Assembly (NCBI GenBank): GCA_963920635.1
Contig: OY987298.1
Span: 114,938,035 to 115,002,034 of the forward strand
DNA length: 64,000 nucleotides
Source: Pseudeuparius sepicola
Lineage: Eukaryota > Arthropoda > Insecta > Coleoptera > Anthribidae
Reading direction: 5' to 3'
The position numbers and the translations under genes were made by a program. Below are positions 24,546 to 35,221 of the stretch, piece by piece (positions within the stretch are counted from its first letter, which is position 1; each line of letters begins with the position of its first letter). The notes under the pieces were generated by a model. The model saw only the letters and a program-made list of their open reading frames with translations. It had not been told where the DNA came from and ran no database searches.

Positions 24546-24837
24546 AACGCTACTTTTACGACATGTTAATTTACATTTTACCTATTCAGCATTCACATCG
24601 AAATTGAAAAATTCCATAAATTCCAGCATATAGCGTCAGAATTTTCGGTTTATCCAGTTTTATTATGTTCAAATAGAAATGATTTTCGATTAGATTGCAC
24701 TCTACTAACAGAACACAGGCCATTTAATACCTGTTATATGATTGCACAGGTCTCGACATAGGTGCTCCCATTAGTGTTCTGGATATTTAATATGTCAGAG
24801 ATTATTACAGCAGTAGTATAATAACGTGCAGATTAAT

Positions 24838-25050
24838 AATTCGACAAGGTTCTATTACTTCAAGAGCCCACCGTATGATTTTAACTCTCATAAGATGATT
24901 ATAGAACGCCATGTTATGTAAAATGAAGAGAGTATAATATTTCTTTACCTGAAACGAGTAGGTTGTCTCAACTAATATGGGCCCGATCATTGTTAATTAA
25001 GAAGTTGTGGTTAATTTTTCAGAATTACTTTCATAAGATTATAAAACAAA
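24838..25050 (-). repeat. unidentified dispersed repeat, copy A (part 1)
   Basis: The complement matches 37862-38048, sharing CCACAACTT, AACAATGATCGGGCCCATAT and CGTTTCAGGTAAAGAAA. The BEL element interrupts this copy; its continuation is at 31296-31440. Confidence 0.65.
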
Positions 25051-25055
25051 GGAGA

Positions 25056-25298
25056 TGAACATGCCGATGTGGACTGTAATACCATAAGGCTAGGCTGGTG
25101 AGGTGAAATAAACTGCAGGCAACTCGAAATAAATAATCTATTTCGCGTTAAAATATAAAGGTGACGGAAGCGACATATTCTTCCTTCATCATGATAGATC
25201 ATTCGTTCTCTTGTTTTTCTCAACGGAACAGGTGCTACATGTGGCTGGTACGCCAATATGATTCATTATCAATTATTTAAAAATAATACGCCGTAACA
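25056..25298 (-). repeat. BEL 3' LTR
   Basis: Same 243 bp as 31048-31290. In plus sense it opens TGAACATGCCGATGTGG and closes CGCCGTAACA. Confidence 0.93.
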
Positions 25299-25446
25299 TA
25301 CCGCCGGTCTTGAAATTTACAAAATTTCAACAACTAAACCAAAGGGTAAAATATAACAATGCTTAAAATTGTCATTTTGACAAAATAAACTATTACAACT
25401 AACACCAGTTATTCTTGGCAAAAGTCATATCCTGGAATTCAATGTC

Positions 25447-26142
25447 TCACAGAGGTAACGCGCACACCTTGTTAACGGAGCGTCTTGCTACACTTTTGTC
25501 ACTATATTCGATAGTCACCACTCTTGTGACTTTGTCCTGGCCGGGATGAAGAGCGATCACCCGAGCTGTCTTCCAAAGTAAAGGAGGAAGGTTGTCCTCT
25601 TTTACCAAGACCAAACTACCGATGCTTAGCAGCTGATCGGCATTCTCCTTCCACTTGAGACGTGTCTGAAGTTCTGATAAATACTCGTGACTCCATCTCT
25701 GCCAAAATCCTTGGACCATTTGTTGCAGTCTTCTATACTGCGTAAGACGATTTTCGGGAATAGGAAGTAAATTTGGTTCGGGAAGGGATGTTATGGGACG
25801 GCCAATTAGGAAGTGACCGGGGGTAAGTGGAATGTAGTCATCGGGATTTGAGGAGAGGGGACTCAGTGGTCTTGAATTGAGTATAGCTTCGATTTGTGTA
25901 AGTATGGTCGAAAAATCTTCGTAATGTAAATGAACATTACCAACAACTCGCTTTAAATGATATTTTAAGCTTTTAACCCCTGCTTCCCATAAACCGCCAA
26001 ATGTGGGAGATCTTGGAGGAATAAACCGCCACTCCACTGATTCGCTAGACAATGCCGTAGCAATTGTGTTTTTATTGGTTTTCAAAAACTTGACTATCTC
26101 GGAATTCGCGCCAACAAAGGTAGTACCGTTGTCTGAAAACAT
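25447..26142 (-). CDS. BEL integrase C-terminal part plus Pao C-terminal domain (separated by frameshift)
   Basis: This 231-residue frame carries the rest of the integrase core: FSDNGTTFVGA holds the second catalytic Asp, and FGGLWEAGVKSLK holds the Glu region. A C-terminal domain usual in Pao integrases follows (LVKEDNLPPLLWKTARVI onward; DUF5641-like). Integrase inserts the element cDNA into the chromosome. The main gag-pol frame overlaps it and runs past in another frame. The join lies in a run of nine A (sense) at 26142-26150: eight would keep a single frame. The ATG here is simply the first Met after the break, not a natural start. Either a recent mutation or a sequencing error explains it. 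Confidence 0.9.
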   Translation of the reverse strand: MFSDNGTTFVGANSEIVKFLKTNKNTIATALSSESVEWRFIPPRSPTFGGLWEAGVKSLKYHLKRVVGNVHLHYEDFSTILTQIEAILNSRPLSPLSSNPDDYIPLTPGHFLIGRPITSLPEPNLLPIPENRLTQYRRLQQMVQGFWQRWSHEYLSELQTRLKWKENADQLLSIGSLVLVKEDNLPPLLWKTARVIALHPGQDKVTRVVTIEYSDKSVARRSVNKVCALPL

Positions 26143-29100
26143 TTTTTTTTGGTTTTCCTCGTCTCGCGATAAATCTTTTAAAACAAGCTAAAAATGCTTG
26201 ACTGGTCAAATCGGTTACCAGTTCTAGGTGGATGGCTTTAACAGATAAGCAAACGAAAATGCATACCCAACATTTTGACAGTAAAGGTTTTCTTGTTTTT
26301 CTATCCTTCAATAAGAAGGGACCTGCATAATCGCAACCCACGTTCTCGAATGGAGTATACTGACTAACTCTTTCTATAGGCAAGTCGCCCATTAGGTACT
26401 TACAAACCTTAGGTCTAGCCTTGTAACAAATTACACATTTATGTACTACATTTCTTGCTATATTACGACCTGATATAGGCCAATATGATTCTCTAATCGA
26501 ATATAGGAGTTGCTGCGGACCGCAGTGAAGCAACCTCCAGTGTTCATCAAGAAACAATAAATCAGTAAAAAGATGTTTATTCGGTAAAATTATTGGGTGT
26601 TTTTTATTATAACCTACACTCGCGTTGGTTAATCTTCCCCCTACTCGGATGATTCCAAAAGAATCAATAAACGGATGCAAAGATAAAATGTTACTTGATT
26701 TATGAACATTCCCTGTATTCCTTAAATCGATAAGTTCCTTTTTAAACACTTGCCTTTGTGTCAGTTTTATCAAATTTCTAGTCGCATCATTTAATTCAGT
26801 CGTGCTCAAAGGACCCGTAATTTTATTATTACTATTCTTAGTGTTATAGAAAAAACGCTTACAATAAGCAACTACTCCCTTTAGCTTATTGAGACTCGAA
26901 AATCTGGTAAAAATATTAAATTCGTTCAACATTTCAGTGTTGCTAATCATAGCTGTGTTGTTAATCGCGGTATTTGTTCGTTGTTCGGAGATTTGGACTG
27001 CGCCTGTAGGTGTAGTAGATAGATCCCATTGATCCTCTGGTAAGGATAACCAAGTGGGTCCATTCCACCAAAGGTTATTTAGCAGAAGTTCGGCTGCTGT
27101 TGTACCTCTCGATATATAGTCGGCAGGATTGTCCTGAGACTTAACATGCCGCCAATCGTGTTTACTAGTAATAGATAAAATGACGCTGACTCGATTGGAC
27201 ACAAAGGTTTTCCATCTGTCAGGGCTACCCTGAATCCAAAACCATGTAATTGTCGAATCAGTCCAATAATAACACTTGTCAAAAGTTAAATGTAATATTT
27301 GTCGCACTCGCCTTGCTAATTTAGCACCTAAAAACGCCGCACATAACTCTAGACGGGGTAAAGTTAATTTCTTTATAGGAGCTACTCTGCTTTTTGCGCA
27401 CAGAAGTTTGGTACAATATTCGATTTCGCTAATTTTACTCCGAAGATATACGCATGCGCCATACCCTTTTTCCGAAGCGTCGGTAAAAACATGCATCTCG
27501 AAATTTGTCGCGTTTTCATTTAAAACATACCGAGGTATTTTTAGTTTATTTAATACTTTTAAATCATTGCAGAATTCAATGAATTTTATTCGAATCGCTT
27601 TGGGAACCTGTTGATCCCAACTGAGCTCTTCTTTCCATAAAGCCTGAAGCAACATTTTCGCGCGTACAACGATAGGCCCAACAAGTCCTAAAGGATCAAA
27701 TATTTGGCTTACTATAGACAAAATAATTCGTTTAGTTAATACGCCACCTTGAAATGTCACGTGATCGATACTATACTCGATAGTGTCTAATTTTGCATTC
27801 CAGAATAAACCTAGGGTCTTATTCTGCTCGTTTTCGCCTATTTTTATTTTACTCGATTCTACATTATGATTAATTCGAAATTTATTCTGAAGTTCCTCGC
27901 TATTTGACAACCACTTGCGTAATTCTAACCCAGCGCTTGCTAATATCTCTGATATTTCGCCCTGTAATCTCAAAAGTTCGGATGGCGAGTCATGACCCGC
28001 TAATAAATCATCTACGTAAAAGCTATTAGCTATTATTTTACTCGCTTCGGTATATTTTGATTCATTTTCAATCGAAAGTTGCAACAAACACCGTGTTGCT
28101 AAGTATGGAGATGACGAAAGGCCATATGTTATCGTAAGAAGTTCAAAACATTTTATTTGTTGGTTGGGACTTGCTCTCCAAAATATTCTTTGGAATTTCG
28201 TTTGTTTTGGGTGTACTAATACTTGTCGATACATTTTCGTTATATCTGCATTCATAACGAACCGATATCTTCTAAAACGCAAGAGAATGTCGAACAACTC
28301 AGCTTGCACCGTAATACCTGCGTATTGAACATCATTTAATGACAGACCGTTACTTGTTTTTGCGGAGCCGTCAAAAACTACTCGACATTTTGTCGTAGTG
28401 CTACTTTCTTTTATAACCGCCCTATGTGGTAAATAGTAAGCTGAACCATCTTCAAGAGTACCTATATCGCATTGAAGTTCTCGCATGTGCCCTAATCGCT
28501 CATATTCACTAAGAAATTCGGTATACTGATTCCGCAAATCATTATCCTTCTCCAATTTTTTTTCTAACTTGCCAAATCGCTTGAGCGCCATTTCTTTCGA
28601 AAGGCCTAGCTCCTCCAGCTGATTTTTAAATGGAATGCTTACAATAAAACGCCCATCATCGTTTCGCGTAACCGTTTTCTGGAAATGCTCTTCGCAAAAA
28701 TCATTATTTTTCTCGATCCTTTCGCATTCCTCAACCTGCCAAAACTTGACAATTAAGTTATCTATTTCACTAGGATTATTGTCCACACACACGTGAGCAG
28801 ACACCTGTTTATACTTTGGAAAGAGAAAATAAATGTCTCCACTAAGCACCCATCCTAACTTTGTATTTTGTAGTATAAAACCATTACCTACATCAATCTG
28901 GTTCATTATCAACAAAGAATAAAAAAGAGTCGAATTTATTAGAATGTCGATAACGCCACTTTCATGCAAAGTAGGGTCGGCCATGGGTAAATCACTCGGT
29001 AAAGGTATTTGAGAAGGGTCAAATGAAAATTGTGGAACTGGTTTCGTTATTTTCTTTAAGATTAAACAATTAATTTCTTTTGAGTAATCGTGTATTCGAG

Positions 29101-30805
29101 ATTTAATTGTTAAAGTCGTTTTATTTTTAGAAGGCATGGTATAATCATCACCAACTCCTGAAATCGCGTAATTGACAGGTGTTTTTGTCAATCCTAACCT
29201 TCCGCAAAAGTCTTCGCGCACAAAATTGCTTTGAGACCCTGGGTCGAGTAATACCCTTGCTGTGAATATTTTTCCTTGAACGTTTCTCACGTATACGAGT
29301 GCCGTTCCTAAAAGTGCGTAAGGATCACTTTCATTCTGTAGCCGTTTTGTCCCGCCGGCCGTGCCAACGAAAACCGCTTCGTCAAATTGGCTCATATTCG
29401 AATTATTTTCCGAGCACCGCGTTGAGTGCGTAGAAAACACTTGGATAGAGTCTTTTCTCCCCTCTGAAGCTGGTACCGGAGCCTCCGGTTGAACGTGGCC
29501 CGGAATTGCAGTCGGCCTACTATGCGCTCGCTCTGCCGCGATGTTTTGTTCGAATTTTCCGCCGTGCAGTAAAACATTATGCATACATTTGCATTTTCGA
29601 CACCCTGGTCTATTACATTGTTCTATAGCATGATTCGGATTAAAGCAGTTTACACACAATTTTAAATTTCGTATTTGTCTATATCTTTCGCTTGGATTTA
29701 AATTATTAAACGCCTCACATTTAAAAATTGTGTGTCCTTGCTTGCAATAGTAACAGGACAAATTATTCGTCGTCTCTCGATTAGCTACTAAAGACTGCGA
29801 TTTTTGCTCAAATTTTTGTGTTCGAAATTTGTTATCTCTTGATTGATTATCGTATTTATCGCGTGCCTGCTGTGGCTTTCTAAGTTCTAACTTTTGTAGA
29901 AGTTCGCATTTATTTTTTAAAAATTGTCGCATTTCTACCATCGTAGGTAAATCTCCCTCGATTCCAAACGCTTCCCAATCGCGTTTAGTTCGCCCGTCAA
30001 ACTTTGAAACGAGTAAATGAATAATTAACACGTCCCAAGAATTTGTGTCTAACCCTAAGTTTTGCAAGCACCTAAGGTTTTTATTAAAAATCTCGTAAAG
30101 CTTCCGCAGTTCGTCATGTGACTCCCTCGACAAAGTAGGTGCGTCAAAAAGTGCCTGAATGTAATTATAAACAATTATGTGCTTGTTTTCGTACCTATCT
30201 TTTAGAGCCTCCCACGCTACTTCGTAGTTTTCGCCGGTTTTTGGCAAAGATTCAATAATTTCCGATGCCTCGCCACCTAACGAACCCCGTAGATAGTGCA
30301 GCTTTTGCACCTCGTCAAGACATTTGTTATTATGAATAATCGATATGAACAAGTCTCTAAAATCCAGCCATTTGTCCAGCGAACCGTAGAATTTTGGAAT
30401 ATTCATCGCTGGCAATTTCGAAGGCATAATTTGCGGCATTAGATAAGCATTACTCGCGCTCTGATTACTCACATTCTCGTGTTTTTCGGTTTCGAATTTT
30501 GAAATAATGACAGTGAACTTAGACATTAAGTCAAAATAAATCGTTTCTAAATTATCGTTTTCGGACATTTCTTTGTTTATGTCCTCCTCGCTCGCATTAT
30601 TCGCTTGTAAACAATATTCGATATCGCTCTGAATTTTCGTAAATTCGCTGTAAATCGGTTCGAGTCGCGTTAATCGTAATTTTAATTGAATGATATCATT
30701 CTCGCAGGGATTCGTTGTATCAATCGCACTAAGAAACTTTTGAAATCGCGTAATACTAGCCTTAACTTGGCCTCGTTTAAATCGTAATTGGCTTAACTCA
30801 GCCAT
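26072..30805 (-). CDS. Pao/BEL gag-pol polyprotein (gag, protease, RT, RNase H, integrase N-part)
   Basis: A 1577-residue frame starts MAELSQLRFKRGQ. Domains in order: gag region with IPKFYGSLDKWLDFRDLF (about 135-150, DUF1759 type); nucleocapsid Cys/His knuckles CYYCKQGHTIFKC and CVNCFNPNHAIEQC (about 350-390); aspartic protease with DPGS at 521 and a following SNF; reverse transcriptase with YVDD at about 930-933; RNase H with TDAS near 1108; integrase zinc domain with HWRLLH...CVIC (about 1422-1460); and the first catalytic Asp in VGCDYAGPF near 1492. It makes and packages element RNA, copies it to cDNA and begins integration. The last 22 or so residues are out-of-frame sequence after the poly-A frameshift. 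Confidence 0.95.
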   Translation of the reverse strand: MAELSQLRFKRGQVKASITRFQKFLSAIDTTNPCENDIIQLKLRLTRLEPIYSEFTKIQSDIEYCLQANNASEEDINKEMSENDNLETIYFDLMSKFTVIISKFETEKHENVSNQSASNAYLMPQIMPSKLPAMNIPKFYGSLDKWLDFRDLFISIIHNNKCLDEVQKLHYLRGSLGGEASEIIESLPKTGENYEVAWEALKDRYENKHIIVYNYIQALFDAPTLSRESHDELRKLYEIFNKNLRCLQNLGLDTNSWDVLIIHLLVSKFDGRTKRDWEAFGIEGDLPTMVEMRQFLKNKCELLQKLELRKPQQARDKYDNQSRDNKFRTQKFEQKSQSLVANRETTNNLSCYYCKQGHTIFKCEAFNNLNPSERYRQIRNLKLCVNCFNPNHAIEQCNRPGCRKCKCMHNVLLHGGKFEQNIAAERAHSRPTAIPGHVQPEAPVPASEGRKDSIQVFSTHSTRCSENNSNMSQFDEAVFVGTAGGTKRLQNESDPYALLGTALVYVRNVQGKIFTARVLLDPGSQSNFVREDFCGRLGLTKTPVNYAISGVGDDYTMPSKNKTTLTIKSRIHDYSKEINCLILKKITKPVPQFSFDPSQIPLPSDLPMADPTLHESGVIDILINSTLFYSLLIMNQIDVGNGFILQNTKLGWVLSGDIYFLFPKYKQVSAHVCVDNNPSEIDNLIVKFWQVEECERIEKNNDFCEEHFQKTVTRNDDGRFIVSIPFKNQLEELGLSKEMALKRFGKLEKKLEKDNDLRNQYTEFLSEYERLGHMRELQCDIGTLEDGSAYYLPHRAVIKESSTTTKCRVVFDGSAKTSNGLSLNDVQYAGITVQAELFDILLRFRRYRFVMNADITKMYRQVLVHPKQTKFQRIFWRASPNQQIKCFELLTITYGLSSSPYLATRCLLQLSIENESKYTEASKIIANSFYVDDLLAGHDSPSELLRLQGEISEILASAGLELRKWLSNSEELQNKFRINHNVESSKIKIGENEQNKTLGLFWNAKLDTIEYSIDHVTFQGGVLTKRIILSIVSQIFDPLGLVGPIVVRAKMLLQALWKEELSWDQQVPKAIRIKFIEFCNDLKVLNKLKIPRYVLNENATNFEMHVFTDASEKGYGACVYLRSKISEIEYCTKLLCAKSRVAPIKKLTLPRLELCAAFLGAKLARRVRQILHLTFDKCYYWTDSTITWFWIQGSPDRWKTFVSNRVSVILSITSKHDWRHVKSQDNPADYISRGTTAAELLLNNLWWNGPTWLSLPEDQWDLSTTPTGAVQISEQRTNTAINNTAMISNTEMLNEFNIFTRFSSLNKLKGVVAYCKRFFYNTKNSNNKITGPLSTTELNDATRNLIKLTQRQVFKKELIDLRNTGNVHKSSNILSLHPFIDSFGIIRVGGRLTNASVGYNKKHPIILPNKHLFTDLLFLDEHWRLLHCGPQQLLYSIRESYWPISGRNIARNVVHKCVICYKARPKVCKYLMGDLPIERVSQYTPFENVGCDYAGPFLLKDRKTRKPLLSKCWVCIFVCLSVKAIHLELVTDLTSQAFLACFKRFIARRGKPKKNVFRQRYYLCWREFRDSQVFENQ
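26142..26150 (-). other. homopolymer frameshift in BEL pol
   Basis: A nine-A run in sense. The open frames on either side overlap here and differ by one base. It interrupts the integrase core between the first and second catalytic Asp. No slippery heptamer plus pseudoknot is evident, and BEL elements usually keep one frame, so a mutation or read error is likelier than programmed shifting. Confidence 0.8.
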
Positions 30806-31047
30806 TTTCGCACGTTACTTCAATTCAAGCAACACTAATCGGGAAAGGATAATTTGGATCGGACTCACAGGAATCGTCTGTTTCTATCGTAGGTCTCCTG
30901 CTCGCTGCTCGCAACCGTAGATCGCCCGGTCGCCTCGTCCCTCGCTTCGTCCTGGTTAGCACGCTAACGCCGCCGCCGCCCGGTTACCTCGAATAATGCT
31001 CGTTTCTTCAACCTCTCTTCTCGCCCAGCATCCGACTCGATGGAACA

Positions 31048-31290
31048 TGAACATGCCGATGTGGACTGTAATACCATAAGGCTAGGCTGGTGAGGTGAAA
31101 TAAACTGCAGGCAACTCGAAATAAATAATCTATTTCGCGTTAAAATATAAAGGTGACGGAAGCGACATATTCTTCCTTCATCATGATAGATCATTCGTTC
31201 TCTTGTTTTTCTCAACGGAACAGGTGCTACATGTGGCTGGTACGCCAATATGATTCATTATCAATTATTTAAAAATAATACGCCGTAACA
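31048..31290 (-). repeat. BEL 5' LTR
   Basis: Identical by eye to 25056-25298. In minus sense it starts TGTTACGGCG and ends GGCATGTTCA. The gag-pol start lies 243 bp downstream of its inner edge. Confidence 0.93.
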
Positions 31291-31295
31291 GGAGA

Positions 31296-31440
31296 TACCA
31301 TTGGAATAAGAAGGCAAATGAAACAACAATAAAAAAGGGGGGTTTCCACCTCCTAAGCAGTTCCTTCGCATTGTCGGCCACCAGTAAAGTGTTTCGATGA
31401 ATTTCTGCTGTCATAAGATTATTATATATTATTAACTATA
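31296..31440 (-). repeat. unidentified dispersed repeat, copy A (part 2)
   Basis: The complement matches 35090-35219, sharing ATCTTATGA-AGCAGAAATTCA, TGCGAAGG and GGTGG-AACCCCC. The translated sequence is similar in both copies (DLM-AEI-R), followed by a hydrophobic run, so the parent repeat may once have been coding. Confidence 0.55.
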
Positions 31441-31442
31441 AT

Positions 31443-31883
31443 ATGTCCGGTGCTGTTGTGACAAATTGGTTTACAAAAAACGTTTGGTCTGGTAGATACC
31501 TAAATTTTGATTCCACTGTACCAAATAATTATAAAATTAGTGTCATAAACGCTTTAACTGATATGGCCATTAAACTTTCACACCCGAAATTTCATAAACA
31601 AAATTTAAATAAAGTCCGAAACATTTTACACAATAACAATTATCCTTTTCCTTTTTATAATAAAATTATTAATAAAATATATCATAAAATTAAATCCCAA
31701 TCACAACTATCCAACAAGAATCCACCAATACGTAATAACAAATATGTTTCCATACCTTATATTAATGGTGTCTCAGAAAAAAAAATTAATAACAGTGGAA
31801 TAACACTTGCACACAAACCTAACAACTTTTCAAAAACTTTTTTTACTAAATTAAAACTGAAACAAATAAATGTTCTAAATTAA
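31443..31883 (+). pseudogene. Penelope-like element 2, RT C-terminal/linker region
   Basis: The 146-residue frame has the Asn/Lys-rich composition and the segment ...YVSIPYINGVSEKI... that precedes the GIY-YIG domain in PLEs (compare LIIPYIPGLSDKL in the copy at 12938-13585). The RT core is absent: the copy begins abruptly at about 31441 inside the unidentified repeat, as 5'-truncated PLE insertions do. The next domain is in a different frame, so a frameshift lies near 31880. Confidence 0.75.
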
Positions 31884-31891
31884 TTTACTAG

Positions 31892-32200
31892 ATTGACTGT
31901 AATGATTGCAATGCATCCTATGTTGGTCAAACTAAACAATATCTGGAAAAAAGAATTTATGAACATAAATTAAGTATCAGAAACAACAATGTACACTCAA
32001 CTGCTCTAAGTAAGCATGCTCTTGATAACTTACATAACTTTAATTTCAACAATCCTAAGATTTTGGACTACGAGAATGATTTATACAAAAGAAATGTTTT
32101 GGAAATGATAAATATAAAAAAACATCAAAATACAATAAACCTCCGTTCAGATACTAATCAATTGTCTCACATTTACAATAGTCTTATTTTAAATAATTAA
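31892..32200 (+). pseudogene. Penelope-like element 2, GIY-YIG endonuclease domain
   Basis: Reading from 31892 gives about 102 open codons: DCNDCNASYVGQTKQYLEKR (the YIG half with paired Cys and the catalytic Arg), then IYEHKLSI, SKHALDNLHNFNF (His-rich motif) and a Glu-containing NVLEMINIKKH segment, ending at TAA 32198-32200. In PLEs this domain makes the priming nick. The preceding 31443 frame is offset, so the junction is broken; the first GIY strand falls in the junction. Confidence 0.8.
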
Positions 32201-32790
32201 TAAATAATTATTTTTAAACTTTAAACAAGTAACCTATTTTCTTACCCAAACCTATAAAACACCATACTGTATACACAATATTTTTTACCTTTGAAACCAC
32301 AAAAAAAGCACAAATGCTGCTTGAATTTTAAAGGTTTCCCACCGTTCATTAGTCTCCGGTCTCGCTACCTCGAAAATAATATTTTTGTAAAATTCATAAA
32401 ACAAATATGTGATTTAACAATGATTTGCTATTTACGCAAAAGATAATCACATTATACTACTCAGACAATTTTAAAAGCAACAAAGACCTAACTAACTTTT
32501 TCTTGGTAAGTTTTCCTAATACTTTTGGATTTTATATAATAGAATCTCTTATATCTTTGCTTGTGTTATATTTTTCAACTTTTATAAAAAAAATTAAAAA
32601 ATTAATATGTACTAAAATCTAATTTTTATTTTTAGCTTTAAAAAATTTTAAAAATTATTTTAACATGTCTGTACCTACTATGTGAAGAAAACAAATTGTT
32701 TATATAAGTAACCTGATGATGACAACTAAGTTGTCGAAACGTCGTATAAAATAAAAAAATAAATATTGGACCGAAATCTCACGAATTTTT
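32201..32790 (+). mobile_element. 3' untranslated end of Penelope-like element 2
   Basis: AT-rich sequence continuing from the GIY-YIG stop through TTAAAAATTATTTTAACAT to a hammerhead-like core and an A-rich tail (ATAAAATAAAAAAATAAA). A chance 65-codon frame at 32425 is not a gene. Confidence 0.6.
32713..32746 (+). ncRNA. hammerhead-like ribozyme core
   Basis: CTGATGA (32713-32719), one T, a perfect 6-bp stem GACAAC/GTTGTC (32721-32726 with 32730-32735), then GAAAC (32736-32740). The position near the PLE 3' end matches where PLE hammerheads are known. The extra T is non-canonical. Confidence 0.4.
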
Positions 32791-34919
32791 AATTATAAGA
32801 TTGTACTCTACGGTCAAGAAAACAAAATATAAAATTATTATATAATGAAAGCTTGAATTTTCTCTCCAAGATAGGGAGAGGTTGCCTGCAACAGAGTGGG
32901 CCAAATAACCGACAGCCAGCATTTTCGGACGCGGTGCGAGCTCTGGTTTTCCGTTTTAGTCAACAAGATATACATTATAGACAAAACATTTTTGAGTTGA
33001 AATTTGACCAATTGGCGCAAATTTTTAGTTTCGAAAAATCAAAGTAGGCCTTGGCAAGAGAAAAAAATCATTTTCTGCTTACATAAGGTGACCTCTTCTT
33101 TACTAAGAAAATTTGTTCAGAATAAAAAATTACGGCCATATTCAAAGTTTGAAAGTAACTTTTCAACGGGGTATTTTAATTTAAAGTTAATTAAAATGGG
33201 TACATAATAGAATTTAACAATACATAAAATACGATAATGATAAGGATAATAAGAAACTATTTTTACATATGCTAGTCTGATATTTCCTTATTTTAATATT
33301 TTATTATTTTATCTTTAAGGAATAATTCTTGTTTTTTAATGGGTACATTTCTAGGTAACTATAATACTATTGCGCTTAACGTATGATTCTGTTCGTACAT
33401 TTAAAAGTTCTTTAACAAAAATTAATATAGACGGAAGTGTCTCATACATTGAATTACCTATTAAAATGTGCATGAAATTAATGATTGTTATCTTAATACC
33501 CGTTCGTCTTTGAAACGTCGTGAAAGCGTTTTTATATTTATGTTTCTGGATCTGAGGGTAAGGATAAAGCACTATTTGACTGGCAAATAAAAAGGAACAA
33601 TTTCCTTGTGATTCGTGGAAGTTTACGTTCCTGTACATTAATTATTGTACGGAGCAACGCTGCCCTTGCCCTGTTATTGCCCGGCTAGACTAATTTCTGA
33701 TTTCGGTTGTCGATCCCCTTCATTTTTTTGTCAACCGACTGGCTGGCGGCCGGACACGTGCACGTTGGGAGGGGGAGGCCCAATTACACCATTGTTGCAG
33801 ATTTATTTTAGAGTGAAGATTTATTTAATTCTAGAACATGATTCATAGGCGTTTGTGGTTTTTATTTAGTTCTGCAGAAGCACTTGCCCAAATAAGTGTG
33901 AGTTGGAAATTTTGATTCGTTAGTTAAGTACGTATCCAAAAGATAATCAGAAAAATAAATTTGTATCTTAGGGCTTTATTTCATATAATTAGAAAACGTA
34001 AAAATCTTCAACGTTGTGGGATACTAAAAACAGAAGCCCAAAACAATAATGCAACTATTTACCAATTTCCGACTTATCATCTTATAAGATTGAGTCAAAC
34101 CACACTTTTGAATCTGACGATACTATGCTTGGGTCAAGTCAAACCTGCAGCCAGTAATTCTAATATTATTCCTTATTCCATACTTGACCCACCGCGTTAT
34201 CAATTTAAATTTCAAAATCTAGTATACCACTTGCCTAAGCTCATTAAAAATCATTTTACTTTATATCCTTTTTCGGGGCTGAGATAGGCGACGCCCAAAA
34301 TTTGTACGTGGACATAATTTCTTATTATAAACAATTTTTCTTAGTAAAAATTTCCCGTATCTTGCACAGAAAGGGTACTATGTAGGCAGAAATTGATTTT
34401 CATGTCAAGGCCTACTTTAATTTTTCGAAACTGAAAATATGAAGAAGTATCTTTCGCATCTCTTGGAACACCCTATACATTCAATTGCCATCGAAGCGTC
34501 ATCCTCGTTTACCGCATGTAGCAGCGTGCTCTGTCCTTGTCCTGGACGCTGGCTACGGCCAGAGCATATAAAACAACCAGCAGTATAATTCCCCATGGCG
34601 GGAAAATTCTGCGCACCTGTTCGCGCAGCCGCCATTTGGGAATAGATTCTGTCAAATGGATGCAGTGTCGGGGCGATTGGGCAGTTCTTTTTTGGCTGTA
34701 TGAGAAATATTACAGTACCGTGGAGTGTGCTTTTTTGTAAATTGTGCTTTGTGCTAGTATCTTTAAATAAAGAATCCCAGGAAGGAGTCAAAGCTCTATG
34801 TGTATTAAAATTCCGCACTAATTTCTTCTGCTTGTGCTTACCACACATACTTTGCTAATACTACTCTGTATTTCTGAATTGATTTTCCCGAATACACCTC
34901 TGACTTCTATTCCCCTAAT
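32791..34919. other. no gene; element fragments and a GC-rich patch
   Basis: About 32990-33150 resembles an arm of the foldback at 59894-60770 (TTTCGAAAAATCA, GCCTTGG, ACTAAGAAAATTTGTTCAGA). About 34400-34477 (AAGGCCTACTTTAATTTTTC, ending AACACCCTATA) may be another piece. 33640-33790 is GC-rich. CATATAAAA at about 34565 beside GC-rich sequence could be a promoter but no gene follows. Confidence 0.35.
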
Positions 34920-35219
34920 ATGGCGACAAGGTCATTGAATTTGCGGATGATTTCTCAAGAGTAAGTTATACTGATGGTTGTTTTATATGCTCTGCTACGG
35001 CTGAGTGCCACCACGCACCACGTCTCAAAATGCTATCTTCCAGTTATTTGGCCCATTCTGTAGCAGGCAACCTTGTAGAGAAAAAGGCATGCTTTCATTT
35101 GGCATCTAATTTATGTAATGATCTTATGAGAGCAGAAATTCAACGACATATCACCATTTTGCGAAGGTGCGAAGGTGGGAACCCCCTTTTTTTTTTTATT
35201 ATTATTACCTCTTTTGTTC
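34920..35219 (+). repeat. unidentified dispersed repeat, copy B (part 1)
   Basis: The right part (35090-35219) matches the complement of 31296-31440. A frame at 35030 is open across it, but no known domain is seen. The DD41D element splits this copy; its continuation is at 37857-38048. The left boundary is a guess. Confidence 0.5.
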
Positions 35220-35221
35220 TA

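Larger units (their letters stand above)
25056..31290 (-). mobile_element. complete Pao/BEL LTR retrotransposon
   Basis: It is flanked by GGAGA on both sides (25051-25055 and 31291-31295), a 5-bp target duplication. Two 243-bp LTRs, identical as read by eye, start with TG and end with CA. A gag-pol coding frame fills the interior. The purine-containing segment before the 3' LTR (minus sense GACCGGCGG) may be the polypurine tract. I did not find a perfect TGG primer-binding site right after the 5' LTR. LTR identity implies recent insertion. One frameshift in the integrase is the only break seen. Confidence 0.95.

Noticed and set aside
24194..24547. 117-codon frame beginning with a signal-peptide-like run
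   Set aside because: It overlies the CAAGAC repeat cluster, which explains the Leu/Ala/Arg-rich translation.
26142..26150. Programmed frameshift in BEL pol
   Set aside because: No slippery signal with structure is evident and BEL gag-pol is normally one frame; mutation or read error is simpler.
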